DNA of 56,742 nucleotides from Sulfurospirillum tamanense. Lineage in GTDB: Bacteria; Campylobacterota; Campylobacteria; Campylobacterales; Campylobacteraceae. The position numbers and the translations under genes were made by a program. The notes under the pieces were generated by a model, which did not search any database, was not told the DNA's origin, and saw only the letters and a list, made by a program, of their open reading frames with translations. Of the stretch, positions 8,516 through 17,381 are shown one piece after another (the first letter of the stretch is position 1; the number at the start of each line of letters is the position of its first letter). Location of the stretch: NCBI RefSeq assembly GCF_016937535.1, contig NZ_JAFHKK010000017.1:1-56742 (forward strand), given 5' to 3'.

Positions 8516-8944
8516 TTAGCACTCGATTTTGTCGACGCGCGTAGCGTGACGTCCGCCTTCAAACGGGGTGGAGATAAATGCGTCTAACATCGACTCAATC
8601 ACACCAAGTCCCACAATCCGTTGCCCAAAGGCAAGGATGTTGGCATTGTTGTGGGCTCTGGCCATTTGGGCGGTGTAGGCATCGTGGCAAAGGGCCGCAC
8701 GAATTCCCTCGTGCTTGTTGGCTGCAAGAGAGATGCCAATGCCTGTACCACAAATCACGATACCGAAACTCCCAGTATCTTTCAAAACTGCCAAAGCGAC
8801 CTTGTGTCCAAAATCAGGGTAGTCTACACGTTCGTCTGTGGCGGGGCCAAGGTCTTCTACTTTGCACCCGTGTGTTTTTAAAAGGGCAATCACATCTTTT
8901 TTGATAGCAAAACCCGCGTGATCGGTGCCAATGTAAAATTTCAT
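8516..8944 (-). CDS. rpiB: Ribose 5-phosphate isomerase B
   Basis: Interconverts ribose 5-phosphate and ribulose 5-phosphate in the pentose phosphate pathway. MKFYIGTDHAGFAIKKDV is the family N-terminus, VICGTGIGISLAANK carries the phosphate/anion-hole loop with the expected catalytic cysteine, and the HDAYTAQMARAHNNANIL segment follows. ATG at 8944 is preferred over ATG 8950: AAGAGG is 6 bases from the former and abuts the latter. First gene of the rpiB-to-ychF block. Confidence 0.94.
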   Translation of the reverse strand: MKFYIGTDHAGFAIKKDVIALLKTHGCKVEDLGPATDERVDYPDFGHKVALAVLKDTGSFGIVICGTGIGISLAANKHEGIRAALCHDAYTAQMARAHNNANILAFGQRIVGLGVIESMLDAFISTPFEGGRHATRVDKIEC

Positions 8945-9003
8945 GCGCATCCTCTTTGTGTGTAAAGTGACGCGATTATAACATAGCGAGGTTTAAAGGT
9001 GTG

Positions 9004-9648
9004 TTACGGAAGCAAAAGCCCAATAAAATAGTGCATAGGAGCAAACACATAGATGGAAAAGGGGGAGATAAGTAGCAATACAAGGAGAATAAATCCGTAC
9101 CTTCCTGCGCGGTCCATCCAGTGGGCAACTTTATGCCAACCCATCCAAGCAGCAAAATAACTTAGCGCATGAGAACCATCAAGGGGCGGAATGGGATAGA
9201 GATTAAACAAGGCAAGAATGACATTGATAACCACAAGATAAGAAAAAAAGGAGTAAATGAAAAGACTTACCATCGAGCTGGGTGCGGTGAGATTGTGGAG
9301 CACGGCCGAAGCACACAAAGCAAGGGTAATGTTGTAGGCAATTCCCGCAAGACTCACTTGGATAGCTGCAAGGTAGCCTCCATTTCGAATAACAGTGCGA
9401 ATATATACAGGTACGGGTTTGGCCCAGCCAAACAAAAATCCTGTGGAAAAATAAAGCAAGGAAGGAACCAGAAAAGTCCCCACAGGGTCTACATGTAAAA
9501 GGGGATTGGGGCTAAGTCTACCTGCGTTTTTAGCCGTATCGTCCCCGTAGCGGTAAGCCATCAAGCCATGCATAATTTCATGCCCTACGATGGCAATAAT
9601 CAAAGAAAAAACCATCGCAATGATGGGTAAAATACTAATAAGATCCAC
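9004..9648 (-). CDS. Site-2-protease-family zinc metalloprotease (M50), membrane
   Basis: A 214-residue polytopic membrane protein with the zinc motif HEIMH near residue 23 and the second-site motif NLYPIPPLDGSHAL, both needed for intramembrane proteolysis. It lacks a PDZ domain and is the short M50B-like type seen in many bacteria; the substrate is unknown. It begins at GTG 9648, overlapping the end of lepB by 14 bases, so a signal peptidase and a membrane protease are coupled. An internal TACATGTA (9490) encodes Leu-His-Val. Confidence 0.9.
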   Translation of the reverse strand: MDLISILPIIAMVFSLIIAIVGHEIMHGLMAYRYGDDTAKNAGRLSPNPLLHVDPVGTFLVPSLLYFSTGFLFGWAKPVPVYIRTVIRNGGYLAAIQVSLAGIAYNITLALCASAVLHNLTAPSSMVSLFIYSFFSYLVVINVILALFNLYPIPPLDGSHALSYFAAWMGWHKVAHWMDRAGRYGFILLVLLLISPFSIYVFAPMHYFIGLLLP

Positions 9649-10477
9649 GGGTAAAATGCACCTCTTTTTCTACGGTTGAAACAAACCGCCCAATACGATC
9701 CCATCGGATAACGTAATTATCATCCCACGAAAAGTAGATAAACCACGGTTTGCCTACGATGTGTTTGTAAGGTACGCTTCCCCAGAAGCGGCTGTCGTTA
9801 GAGTGGTCGCGGTTGTCGCCTACCATAAAAAACTCATCTTGGGGTACTTTAAAGTAGTAAGCGTTATGGTTAAGTCCATCGTTGCGTAAAGGAAGCTCTT
9901 GCACAAGAGCAGGGCGCATGGCCAAATTATTGCCCATGAGATGCAAGGTCATTTGGGTAAAAAGGTCTACATTTTCATCATATGAAATACCAGAATATTC
10001 GCCCATGAAGGGGTTTTTTACCCACAGTTTTCCTCCAAGGGTAACGATTTTTTCGGAAGGATAAGTGCTTTTAATAAAGTCGTCTCCTTCATGGGGACGC
10101 AAGTAGAGTACTTTGTCTTGGTAGATAATTTCATCGCCCCCTGTGGCAACACAGCGTTTAACATAGTGGATTTTTGGGTCAAGCGGGTAGCGAAACACCA
10201 CAATATCACCCCGTGCAGGACGTGGTCCTTCGATGAGGTGGCCATTGCCAAAAAAATCAGGCAACACGGGCACTTCAATCCACGGCAAATGGGGCACAGG
10301 AGTGCCGTAAGAGAATTTTTTGACAAACAAATGGTCGCCAATAAGCAAGGAGCGTTTCATGGAGCCGCTAGGAATTACAAAGGCTTGGGCGATAAAGAAA
10401 ATAATCAACAAAACGATGACAACCGTTCCTGTCCAGCTGTTGGAAAAGGAGTAGAGTTTTTTAAGCAAGTTTTTCAT
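9635..10477 (-). CDS. lepB: Signal peptidase I
   Basis: Membrane serine protease that removes signal peptides from exported proteins. An N-terminal transmembrane segment (residues 18-34) leads into the catalytic motif IPSGSM with Ser39. The general-base lysine is in YVKRCVATGGDE (K107), and MVGDNRDHSNDSR is the conserved box near residue 218. The 280-residue length fits Campylobacterota LepB. It lies 15 bases downstream of folD, the same adjacency as in C. jejuni. Confidence 0.96.
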   Translation of the reverse strand: MKNLLKKLYSFSNSWTGTVVIVLLIIFFIAQAFVIPSGSMKRSLLIGDHLFVKKFSYGTPVPHLPWIEVPVLPDFFGNGHLIEGPRPARGDIVVFRYPLDPKIHYVKRCVATGGDEIIYQDKVLYLRPHEGDDFIKSTYPSEKIVTLGGKLWVKNPFMGEYSGISYDENVDLFTQMTLHLMGNNLAMRPALVQELPLRNDGLNHNAYYFKVPQDEFFMVGDNRDHSNDSRFWGSVPYKHIVGKPWFIYFSWDDNYVIRWDRIGRFVSTVEKEVHFTRGSY

Positions 10478-10492
10478 GCGCGAGAGGATTCC

Positions 10493-11332
10493 TTAGCGAT
10501 TTTTGGCTGCGTGTACAGTGTTGGAAAGTAGCATGGCAATGGTCATGGGACCTACGCCGCCAGGCACGGGGGTGATGAACGTACATTTGGGAGCGACCGC
10601 GTCAAAATCCACATCGCCTACCAAGGTGCCCTTGTCGGTGCGGTTGATGCCCACGTCGATGACGATAGCACCTTCTTTGACCATGTCCGCTTTAAGAAGA
10701 GCAGGTTTGCCTACACCAACGACCAACAAATCCGCGCGCAAGGTGTGGGCTTTTAAGTCTTTGGTTTGGCTATGGCATACAGTAACGGTTGCCCCTGCGT
10801 TAATCAAAAGGTTCATCATGGGTTTGCCCACGATGTTGCTGCGCCCAATGACGCACACGTCCATGCCTTTAGGGTTAATGGCGTAGGCTTCTAAAAGTTT
10901 CATCACGCCAAGGGGTGTACAAGGGACAAAGCCTTCAAGGTTTTGACTCAGTTTGCCCACATTGATGGCGTGAAATCCGTCCACGTCTTTGCACGGAGTG
11001 ATGGCCTCCAGGATGGCATCGCTATCAAGATGCGCAGGAAGAGGAAGTTGGACTAAAATGCCGTCTACTTGGGGGTCTTTATTAAGGGTGTCAATGAGCG
11101 AAAGAAGGGCCTCTTGGGCGGTGGATTCGGGAAGCCGATGCATAATGGAACGGATGCCTACGGCTTCGCAAGAACGCTCTTTCATGCCTACGTAGGTTGC
11201 ACTGGCAGGGTCGGATCCTACAAGGACAACAGCAAGTCCTGGGACGACCCCTTTTTCTTTTAAAGTTTTACATTCGGATGTAAGTGTTTGTTTAAATGTG
11301 TCGCTGAGGGCTTTGCCATCAAGGAGTGTCAT
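10493..11332 (-). CDS. folD: Bifunctional methylenetetrahydrofolate dehydrogenase/cyclohydrolase FolD
   Basis: Interconverts methylene-, methenyl- and formyl-tetrahydrofolate with NADP. The motifs SDPASATYVGMKERSCEAVGI (active-site Tyr and Lys), QLPLPAHLD, GRSNIVGKPMMNLL (cofactor site) and PVPGGVGPMTIAML are all present. ATG at 11332 is chosen because a GAAAAGG site lies seven bases upstream; ATG 11347 would sit inside that leader. Length is 279 residues. It heads the minus-strand run and is divergent from the cytochrome c gene. It produces a substrate used by PurU, encoded at 51.9 kb. Confidence 0.95.
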   Translation of the reverse strand: MTLLDGKALSDTFKQTLTSECKTLKEKGVVPGLAVVLVGSDPASATYVGMKERSCEAVGIRSIMHRLPESTAQEALLSLIDTLNKDPQVDGILVQLPLPAHLDSDAILEAITPCKDVDGFHAINVGKLSQNLEGFVPCTPLGVMKLLEAYAINPKGMDVCVIGRSNIVGKPMMNLLINAGATVTVCHSQTKDLKAHTLRADLLVVGVGKPALLKADMVKEGAIVIDVGINRTDKGTLVGDVDFDAVAPKCTFITPVPGGVGPMTIAMLLSNTVHAAKNR

Positions 11333-11412
11333 AAAGTACCTTTTCATGTGGTATTAATTGAATGTCGGGTATAGTATCCAAACTCAGTTTAAAATCAGGA
11401 TAATCAACGTCA

Positions 11413-11757
11413 ATGCAGTATTCCCTCGTGTTTTTTCTTAGTGTTTCACTTGCCTTTGCGGGGGATTTCATGACACAAATGGAATACGCCAAAATGCTTT
11501 ACGAAAACCCACGTGGCATTGGTTGCGTCCATTGCCATGGCCCCAAAGGCGAGGGGAAAGTGTTGGCCCGTTTTAAAGAAAAAGGAAAGGAGAAGGAGAT
11601 TGTAGCCCCTTCGTTGCATGGCTTAAGTAAGGAGCGTTTCGCTAAAGGAATTTTAGCCTCAAAGTCTGTGATGCCAACCTATTTTTTAACCAATGACGAA
11701 ATTGAAAGTCTCTATTATTTTGTAACTAATATTCAAAACAATGACAAAGGAAAATGA
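11413..11757 (+). CDS. Small periplasmic c-type cytochrome
   Basis: A 114-residue protein with a Sec signal peptide (cleavage expected after SLAFA, residue 16) and one heme-attachment motif, CVHCH, followed by GPKGEGK. MPTYFL near residue 90 could supply the axial methionine. It is a class I mono-heme cytochrome; the redox partner is not evident. Its stop overlaps the hemL start by four bases, coupling heme-protein synthesis to the committed step of heme precursor supply. A similar gene lies next to hemL in C. jejuni. Confidence 0.85.
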   Translation: MQYSLVFFLSVSLAFAGDFMTQMEYAKMLYENPRGIGCVHCHGPKGEGKVLARFKEKGKEKEIVAPSLHGLSKERFAKGILASKSVMPTYFLTNDEIESLYYFVTNIQNNDKGK

Positions 11758-13043
11758 TGCAATTTACCAACAGTATCCGTGCGTTTGAAGCAGCCAGTCG
11801 CGTTATTCCAGGTGGTGTAGATTCTCCTGTGCGTGCCTTTGGCGGTGTAGGCGGAACACCTCCGTTTATTAAAGAGGCCAAAGGGGCTTTCATGACCGAC
11901 ATTGATGGCAACCGGTACATTGATTTTGTACAAAGTTGGGGTCCGCTGATTTTGGGCCACGCTAATGAAGTGATTGAAGAAGCTGTTATTAAAGCAGTTA
12001 AAAAAGGACTAAGTTACGGAGCGCCAACAGAAGTAGAAACAGAGCTCGCGGCGTCTATTTGTGGCCTGTTTGACACTATCGATAAAGTGCGTTTTGTCAG
12101 CAGTGGTACCGAAGCAGTAATGAGCGCTATTCGTCTGGCACGTGGCTTTACATGTAAGCATGATATTATCAAGTTTGAAGGGTGTTATCATGGGCACAGC
12201 GATGCTTTGCTTGTCAAAGCAGGAAGTGGTGCCGTTACCTTTGGAAATCCCTCAAGCCCAGGTGTTCCAGAGGGTACAACTAAGCACACCTTGCTCGCTC
12301 GCTATAACGATTTGGAAAGCGTAAGAGCATGCTTTGAGGCGAGCGAAGGCGTTGCGTGCGTGATTGTTGAGCCGATTGCTGGAAATATGGGTTTTGTGCC
12401 TTCTTCTCCAGAATTTCTAGAAGGCTTGCGCACGTTGTGCGATACCTATGGCGCACTTCTTATCTTTGATGAGGTTATGAGCGGGTTTCGTGCCTCTCTT
12501 AGGGGAGCCCAAGGGGTATTTGCCACACGTCCAGATATGGTCACCTTTGGCAAGGTGATTGGGGGCGGTATGCCTGTGGGTGCCTTTGGTGCACGCGCAG
12601 AGATTATGGCAATGCTCTCTCCAGAGGGGCCTGTGTATCAAGCGGGAACACTTAGCGGCAATCCTATTGCCATGAATGCAGGGCTGGCTTCTTTGGGAGA
12701 GATTATCCGTAAAGAAGCCAGTTTGTATCCACGATTAAAAGAACTAGCGCAACGTCTTACTGTAGGTCTAGAGGCAGCGGCTAGGGCTAATGGTATTCCT
12801 TTGCAAACGGGTTTTTGTGGCTCCATGTTCGGGTTCTTTTTTAATGAAAACCCTGTGCGTAACTTTGATGAAGCTTTGCGTTCAGACACAAAGCGTTTTG
12901 CGGCGTTCCACCGAGGCATGTTGGAGCGTGGCGTCTATTTTGCATGCAGTCAATTTGAGGCAGGGTTTATTTGTGAACCTATGGATGAGGCAATGATAGA
13001 CACAGTGATTGCCCACGCGCATGAGGTAATGAAAACACTATGA
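11754..13043 (+). CDS. hemL: Glutamate-1-semialdehyde 2,1-aminomutase
   Basis: PLP enzyme making 5-aminolevulinate from glutamate-1-semialdehyde, the C5 route of heme synthesis. The N-terminus [50 protein letters not shown], and the PLP lysine in [17 protein letters not shown] are diagnostic. Two adjacent ATGs exist; the second (11757) has better spacing from AAAGGA. It overlaps both the upstream cytochrome gene and the downstream atpZ. The internal TACATGTA at 12149 encodes Phe-Thr-Cys-Lys. Confidence 0.97.
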   Translation: MMQFTNSIRAFEAASRVIPGGVDSPVRAFGGVGGTPPFIKEAKGAFMTDIDGNRYIDFVQSWGPLILGHANEVIEEAVIKAVKKGLSYGAPTEVETELAASICGLFDTIDKVRFVSSGTEAVMSAIRLARGFTCKHDIIKFEGCYHGHSDALLVKAGSGAVTFGNPSSPGVPEGTTKHTLLARYNDLESVRACFEASEGVACVIVEPIAGNMGFVPSSPEFLEGLRTLCDTYGALLIFDEVMSGFRASLRGAQGVFATRPDMVTFGKVIGGGMPVGAFGARAEIMAMLSPEGPVYQAGTLSGNPIAMNAGLASLGEIIRKEASLYPRLKELAQRLTVGLEAAARANGIPLQTGFCGSMFGFFFNENPVRNFDEALRSDTKRFAAFHRGMLERGVYFACSQFEAGFICEPMDEAMIDTVIAHAHEVMKTL

Positions 13044-13309
13044 GTGAAGAACAAAAACCGCGCATAAGGCGCGTGCTTGAGGGGGCAGAGCAACTCACCC
13101 TTGGAGTGTCGATGATTGTTGCGGTGGTGCTAGGCGTTGGCGCAGGTGTTCTAATGCGTGACATGACAGGCATCGGATGGCTGTTTTGGGCAGGATTGGC
13201 ATGGGGGATTGCCGCCGCCGCCCTTAATGTGCACAAGGCGTATAAACGCCAAATGAAATCTTACGATGAGTCTAGTGATGAAACGCCAAATGGTAAGGAA
13301 AAAGAGTGA
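13040..13309 (+). CDS. atpZ: AtpZ/AtpI-family small membrane protein
   Basis: An 89-residue protein with two hydrophobic helices (about 22-43 and 48-67) joined by RDMTGIG, the arrangement of AtpZ/AtpI proteins. Those act as assembly factors or magnesium-uptake accessories of the F1Fo ATP synthase. No atp genes are nearby, but placement after hemL fits the order seen in relatives. It overlaps hemL and the next gene by four bases each. Confidence 0.75.
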   Translation: MSEEQKPRIRRVLEGAEQLTLGVSMIVAVVLGVGAGVLMRDMTGIGWLFWAGLAWGIAAAALNVHKAYKRQMKSYDESSDETPNGKEKE

Positions 13310-13845
13310 GCAACCCGCGATACTTTCTTTACATGTACGCGGCGGCGGAGGCGGGGTTTTTCCTCGCTTCGCTCTTTTTTGGATTAACGTGGTTTATAAA
13401 TACCCAAGTGGCGTTTTTTTGCTCTTTGGCCATTACGACTGCAACTTTTTTTTCTTATCAAAAAATGGTGCAAAGGCGCCTAGAGGCGGGAGCATATGTG
13501 CTTGAAGAAGATGAGGATGAAGATGAAGAAAAAGACCCCGATGATCCCGCGGGGCTATGGAGAGAAGAGCAACCCCTTCCGCCAGTAGATTTTAAAACCA
13601 TGGTGCAAGAAGAGAAAGAACGCCAAAAACAAGAAAAACAAGGGCTGTTGTCAAAACTTCACCTCCCGCAATCCATTCCTAGCCTGATGTTTCCTTATCG
13701 CTTAATCGCTTACGCTATGTTGTATGTGGGGTTTTTGGCGCTGCAACGTCAGGGAGTGTTTGAAATAGTGCCTTTTGTTATTGGTCTTGGTGCAGTACCA
13801 TTGGTGGCACTGTTGACACCGCTAGTTTTTGCCCCTAAGCGCTAA
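13306..13845 (+). CDS. Membrane protein with acidic cytoplasmic linker, unknown function
   Basis: A 179-residue protein starting at GTG 13306. Two N-terminal hydrophobic segments (about 8-28 and 32-48) precede a strongly acidic stretch (EEDEDEDEEKDPDD, around 66-80) and a Lys/Gln-rich linker; two hydrophobic segments follow near residues 127-145 and 150-175. I do not recognise a domain. It is the last gene of the cytochrome-hemL-atpZ run and its end overlaps the convergent gene by 11 bases. A TACATGTA copy (13330) encodes Leu-Tyr-Met-Tyr in its first helix. Confidence 0.75.
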   Translation: MSNPRYFLYMYAAAEAGFFLASLFFGLTWFINTQVAFFCSLAITTATFFSYQKMVQRRLEAGAYVLEEDEDEDEEKDPDDPAGLWREEQPLPPVDFKTMVQEEKERQKQEKQGLLSKLHLPQSIPSLMFPYRLIAYAMLYVGFLALQRQGVFEIVPFVIGLGAVPLVALLTPLVFAPKR

Positions 13846-14521
13846 TAAGGGGTGATGTAATAATAATTTGTTCTTCTTTGAAATGCACGATGCAATTAAT
13901 AGTTTTGGCGATGGCTTGTGCGTCTAGTTCAAAACGGCGGTCGCGCCCTTCCCCTTCTACTAAAATGGTAAAAATAGGGTATTTTTTCTCTTTAAAACGA
14001 ATATGCTCTCCGGTTTTTAAGGAGAGTTTTGTGGTGATTTTTGGTGCATGCTGGAAGCTAGCATAGGTTTTGTTGAGCAGTTTGGTAAACCCATCAATCT
14101 GAAGACGTAAATCAGGAAAGGTGGGGTCAAACTCTTTTTTAAATTGGGTATTTTGGCCAGTCGAGGTGGCGCTAATACACAAGTCAAGGAGTGTGTAAAT
14201 ATTGACAGGTTCGCCGTATTCGGCAATGGTGGAGAATTTTTGGGTTGCGTATTTGTAAAGCTTTACCCCAATTTCCTCTTCGCTTTCGTAGCCAACGGTG
14301 ATGCCATAAAAGCGGTAAGAGCCAAACTCAAGGTCTAAAATAGTGGTTTTAAACCCATAAGTAATCGCCGCATACGCACCTGCGATGTCAAAAATTTCTT
14401 TGGTAGAAACCTCACCAAGAAGATACTGCGCCTCTTGATTGAGGCTCTTGACTTTTCCATTGGCATCAAAAATAATGAAAGGATTGTAGTCGTGTTCAAT
14501 CCACTTTTCTAAAAACTGCAC
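13835..14521 (-). CDS. PAS-like protein of unknown function
   Basis: A 228-residue cytoplasmic protein. Residues 1-50 (HDYNPFIIFDANGKVKSLNQEAQYLLG) read like the opening of a PAS domain. The middle resembles a dimerisation region and the end (IVHFKEEQIIITSPLIS) has alternating strands, but no histidine-kinase H-box or ATP-binding motif is visible. It could be a degenerate sensor. The start is GTG 14521; the Shine-Dalgarno (TAAGGA) is the tail of a TACATGTA palindrome at 14531. It follows rpoD by 27 bases on the same strand. Confidence 0.7.
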   Translation of the reverse strand: MQFLEKWIEHDYNPFIIFDANGKVKSLNQEAQYLLGEVSTKEIFDIAGAYAAITYGFKTTILDLEFGSYRFYGITVGYESEEEIGVKLYKYATQKFSTIAEYGEPVNIYTLLDLCISATSTGQNTQFKKEFDPTFPDLRLQIDGFTKLLNKTYASFQHAPKITTKLSLKTGEHIRFKEKKYPIFTILVEGEGRDRRFELDAQAIAKTINCIVHFKEEQIIITSPLISA

Positions 14522-14548
14522 GGATTTCCTTACATGTAACGCGTTTTT

Positions 14549-16399
14549 TTAGCCCTCAATATAGTTTTTTAGTTTGCGCCCCACCTTGGGGTGTTTGAGC
14601 TTTTTAATGGCAGAACTTTCGATTTGGCGCACGCGTTCACGGGTGACACTGAGTTCTTTGCCAATCTCTTCAAGGGTGCGATCGCTTTCGTCGCTCAGCA
14701 AACCAAAGCGCATACGAATAACCGCTTTTTCCCGCTCATTGAGTTGATCTAGCACTTCATCAATCTGATCTTTGAGGTCATTTTTAAGAATGTGATCCAT
14801 CGGGCTTAGGGTGGTGCGGTCTTCTACAAAATCCCCAAATTTTCCATCGTCTTCATTGCCAATAGGCGCTTCAAGAGAGATGGGCTCTTTGGTGATTTTG
14901 ATGACGTTTTTGACCTTGTCTGGTGTCAATCCTACCTCTTCGGCAATGGTTTCAATGTCGGGTTCTTTGCCGTGTTCTTGCAAGTGTTTGCGGATGATTT
15001 TATTGATACGGTTGATGGTTTCAATCATGTGAATCGGAATCCGAATGGTGCGCGCTTGGTCGGCGATGGCGCGAGAAATGGCTTGGCGAATCCACCACGT
15101 CGCGTACGTGGAAAACTTGTAGCCTTTTTTGTATTCAAATTTATCAACCGCTTTCATGAGGCCGATGTTACCCTCTTGAATGAGGTCCAAAAAGGGAAGT
15201 CCTCGGTTGGTGTAGCGTTTGGCGATGGAGACCACAAGGCGCAGGTTGGACTTTGCCATGCGGGTTTTAGCCTCATCAGCGATGCGTTTTCCCCGTTTGA
15301 TTTGCTCTAAAATCTCTTTTAAAAGAGCGGGCTCAAGGTTGAAGCTTTGTTTGCTGGCCTCTTTGGTTTGGAAGAGTTTTTTGATTTCCATATAAGTGGA
15401 AACCATGGTAGCTTCGGGAACCTCAAGAGTGATATCCTCCTTGGATAAATCAATAATGCGGCTTAAAATCTTTTGATGGTTTTCCTTGAGAGTTTCATTA
15501 AAAAGAGGAAGTTTGTATTCAAGGCGTTTAAGTTCTTTGTCAAACTCTCCATCGCTTTTAAGGGCTGTTTCCATAGATTTTACAAGTTCATTGATAAGCT
15601 TGCTCGTTGGCCCTAGGTCCATTAGCTTCTCTTTTAAAAGCTTTTTCTTGAACGCTTGTGAGAGGTGATGGGTAAGAACTTCAACTTCGTCACCCTCGGG
15701 TTCTTTTTGCCCTGTGCGCATCCAGTCTTTTTTAGCTTTTTCTAGGGCCTTGAAGCTTTCGATGACTTTTTCGGTGCGTTTGTTGTCTTTGCGTGAGGTT
15801 TTGCGTGGCTCATCGCTGTCGCTATCGTCGCTATCATCGTCGCTATCATCGTCGCTATCATCACTCTCGTTGTCGTCCTCAAAGCTTTTAAAAAGCTCTT
15901 TAACACGGCGTTCGCGGTTGATGAGGGATTCTTTATAATCAAGGATGAAATCAATCAAATAAGGCACAGAACAAAATGCATCAATGATAATGTCTTCGCC
16001 AAATTCAATTTTTTTACTGATGTCAATCTCTTCTTCTTTGGTTAACAAAGAGATTTGTCCCATTTCACGCAAGTACATACGTACAGGACTGTCGCTACGT
16101 GACCACTCGAGTAGCTCTTTTTCGCTGGCAAGGTCAAACTCATCTTCCAAAGACTCATCTTGAAGTTTTTTGCGCGCTTCTTCACGTTTTTTTGCTTCTT
16201 CGATGTTGCGCATTTTAGCAATTTCAGCCGAAGTAATCAGGCTAATGGAGTATTTTTCAAGTAAGGTTAAAAGTTTTTTGACATTGGCGCCAGTGGGTTG
16301 CTTGGGAAAGTAGTCCATGAGGGTTTCATAAGTAACATGCCCCTTTTCATTTTCTTTGAAAAGGTCTTCGATTTGTTGAAACAATTCTTTTGCGGACAT
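14549..16399 (-). CDS. rpoD: RNA polymerase primary sigma factor RpoD (sigma-70)
   Basis: Housekeeping sigma factor. Visible in order: region 1.1-like N-terminus (1-60), region 1.2 ([23 protein letters not shown], about 105-130), a non-conserved insert with a Ser/Asp repeat (about 173-196), region 2 ([27 protein letters not shown] and [20 protein letters not shown]), region 3, and the region 4 helix-turn-helix ([20 protein letters not shown]). AGGAG lies 9 bases ahead of the ATG. The 616-residue length is normal for the group. The repeat tract may vary in length without shifting the frame. Confidence 0.97.
   Translation of the reverse strand: MSAKELFQQIEDLFKENEKGHVTYETLMDYFPKQPTGANVKKLLTLLEKYSISLITSAEIAKMRNIEEAKKREEARKKLQDESLEDEFDLASEKELLEWSRSDSPVRMYLREMGQISLLTKEEEIDISKKIEFGEDIIIDAFCSVPYLIDFILDYKESLINRERRVKELFKSFEDDNESDDSDDDSDDDSDDSDSDEPRKTSRKDNKRTEKVIESFKALEKAKKDWMRTGQKEPEGDEVEVLTHHLSQAFKKKLLKEKLMDLGPTSKLINELVKSMETALKSDGEFDKELKRLEYKLPLFNETLKENHQKILSRIIDLSKEDITLEVPEATMVSTYMEIKKLFQTKEASKQSFNLEPALLKEILEQIKRGKRIADEAKTRMAKSNLRLVVSIAKRYTNRGLPFLDLIQEGNIGLMKAVDKFEYKKGYKFSTYATWWIRQAISRAIADQARTIRIPIHMIETINRINKIIRKHLQEHGKEPDIETIAEEVGLTPDKVKNVIKITKEPISLEAPIGNEDDGKFGDFVEDRTTLSPMDHILKNDLKDQIDEVLDQLNEREKAVIRMRFGLLSDESDRTLEEIGKELSVTRERVRQIESSAIKKLKHPKVGRKLKNYIEG
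15811..15873 (-). repeat. In-frame 12-base tandem repeat inside rpoD
   Basis: Units CGCTATCATCGT at 15829-15840 and 15841-15852 are flanked by shorter or altered copies at 15820-15828 and 15853-15864. On the coding strand they give a Ser-Asp-Asp-Asp repeat in the sigma non-conserved region. Changes in copy number would keep the reading frame. Confidence 0.85.
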
Positions 16400-16519
16400 A
16401 GCGAGGCACTCCTAGGGGTCAAGAAAATAGGTGTAAAGTTTGGATTTGAAAAAGGCCATATTATACCCAAATGATATTAAAAAGCACTAAAATCGCCTTG
16501 CTTTTTCACGCATTAGACA

Positions 16520-16535
16520 TGGAACACTCATTGCT
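16520..16535 (+). promoter_or_regulatory. Sigma-54 (RpoN) promoter of flgG2-flgG
   Basis: TGGAAC-ACTCA-TTGCT matches the -24/-12 consensus TGGCAC-N5-TTGCW with one mismatch and exact GG-to-GC spacing. Transcription would start near 16546, about 27 bases before the flgG2 ATG. Rod and hook genes in Campylobacterota are known to be RpoN/FlgSR-dependent. Confidence 0.85.
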
Positions 16536-16572
16536 TATATTGTGCAAGACACAGAGTGAAGGTAGGTTTTGT

Positions 16573-17376
16573 ATGCAAAATGGATTTTATGTAGCCACAG
16601 GAGCCATGGTCACACAGTTTAACAAGCTGGATGTGATTTCAAATAACCTTGCCAATATCAACACCCCTGCTTTTAAGCGCGATGATGTGGTTATTGCAGA
16701 TTTTAGCCGCATTTACCAAGAGGTAAGAGATGAACTTCCTTTGCGTAATCATACTAAGGAAGCGGCTAAATTTATTAATCGCAATATTGACCGTGTGCCG
16801 CAGGTGAGCGAGCAGTATGTGACCTTTTCCCAAGGAGGCGTAAAGGCTACGGGCAATCCTTTTGATTTTGCCCTCAAGCGCGATGATGCGTTTTTTATGG
16901 TAGAGACGCCTCAGGGTATTCGTTTGACCCAAAACGGTGCGTTTACTCTGAATGAAGAGGGAATTTTAAGCACCAAGGAAGGTTATCCCGTGTTGCCTGC
17001 TAATTTTTTCCAGACCAATCAATACATCGAGTTTGCACCTGAAGCAACCGTTACGGCTGATGCTAATGGTAATTTATATGCCGATGGCGATGTGGTTAAT
17101 GCCCTTTACATTGCGCAAGCCGAAGACCCAAGAAGACTCACTAAAGAGGGCGATCATTTGTATATTTTTGAAGATGAGAATCAGGTGCGTGCCCTCGAGG
17201 AAGCGGATGTGGTAGCCCAAGGGTTTTTAGAAATGAGCAACGTCAATCCTGTGCGGGAAATGGTCGGGCTCATTGAGGCCCAGCGCATGGTAGAAATGTA
17301 CCAAAAAGTAATGACCTCTCACATGGATGATCTTAACAGTGAAGCCATTAATAAATTAGCAAACGTTAAAGGATAA
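16573..17376 (+). CDS. flgG2: Flagellar basal-body rod protein, FlgG2/FlgF type
   Basis: A 267-residue rod/hook-family protein. MQNGFYVATGAMVTQFNKLDVISNNLANINTPAFKR is the flg_bb_rod N-terminus with the N-N-L-A-N motif, and the C-terminal helix (VAQGFLEMSNVNPVREMVGLIEAQRMVEMYQKVM) is the matching Flg_bbr_C segment. It is exported by the flagellar type III system to form the distal or proximal rod. The open frame extends to 16471, but the sigma-54 promoter lies inside that extension and homology begins at ATG 16573. It is followed 5 bases later by flgG. Confidence 0.9.
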   Translation: MQNGFYVATGAMVTQFNKLDVISNNLANINTPAFKRDDVVIADFSRIYQEVRDELPLRNHTKEAAKFINRNIDRVPQVSEQYVTFSQGGVKATGNPFDFALKRDDAFFMVETPQGIRLTQNGAFTLNEEGILSTKEGYPVLPANFFQTNQYIEFAPEATVTADANGNLYADGDVVNALYIAQAEDPRRLTKEGDHLYIFEDENQVRALEEADVVAQGFLEMSNVNPVREMVGLIEAQRMVEMYQKVMTSHMDDLNSEAINKLANVKG

Positions 17377-17381
17377 TAACG

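Noticed and set aside
15811-15873. CRISPR-like or phage repeat
   Set aside because: Short in-frame tandem repeat inside rpoD; no spacers and no cas genes in the window.
16471-16572. Longer N-terminus of FlgG2
   Set aside because: The sigma-54 promoter lies within it, and rod-protein homology begins at 16573.
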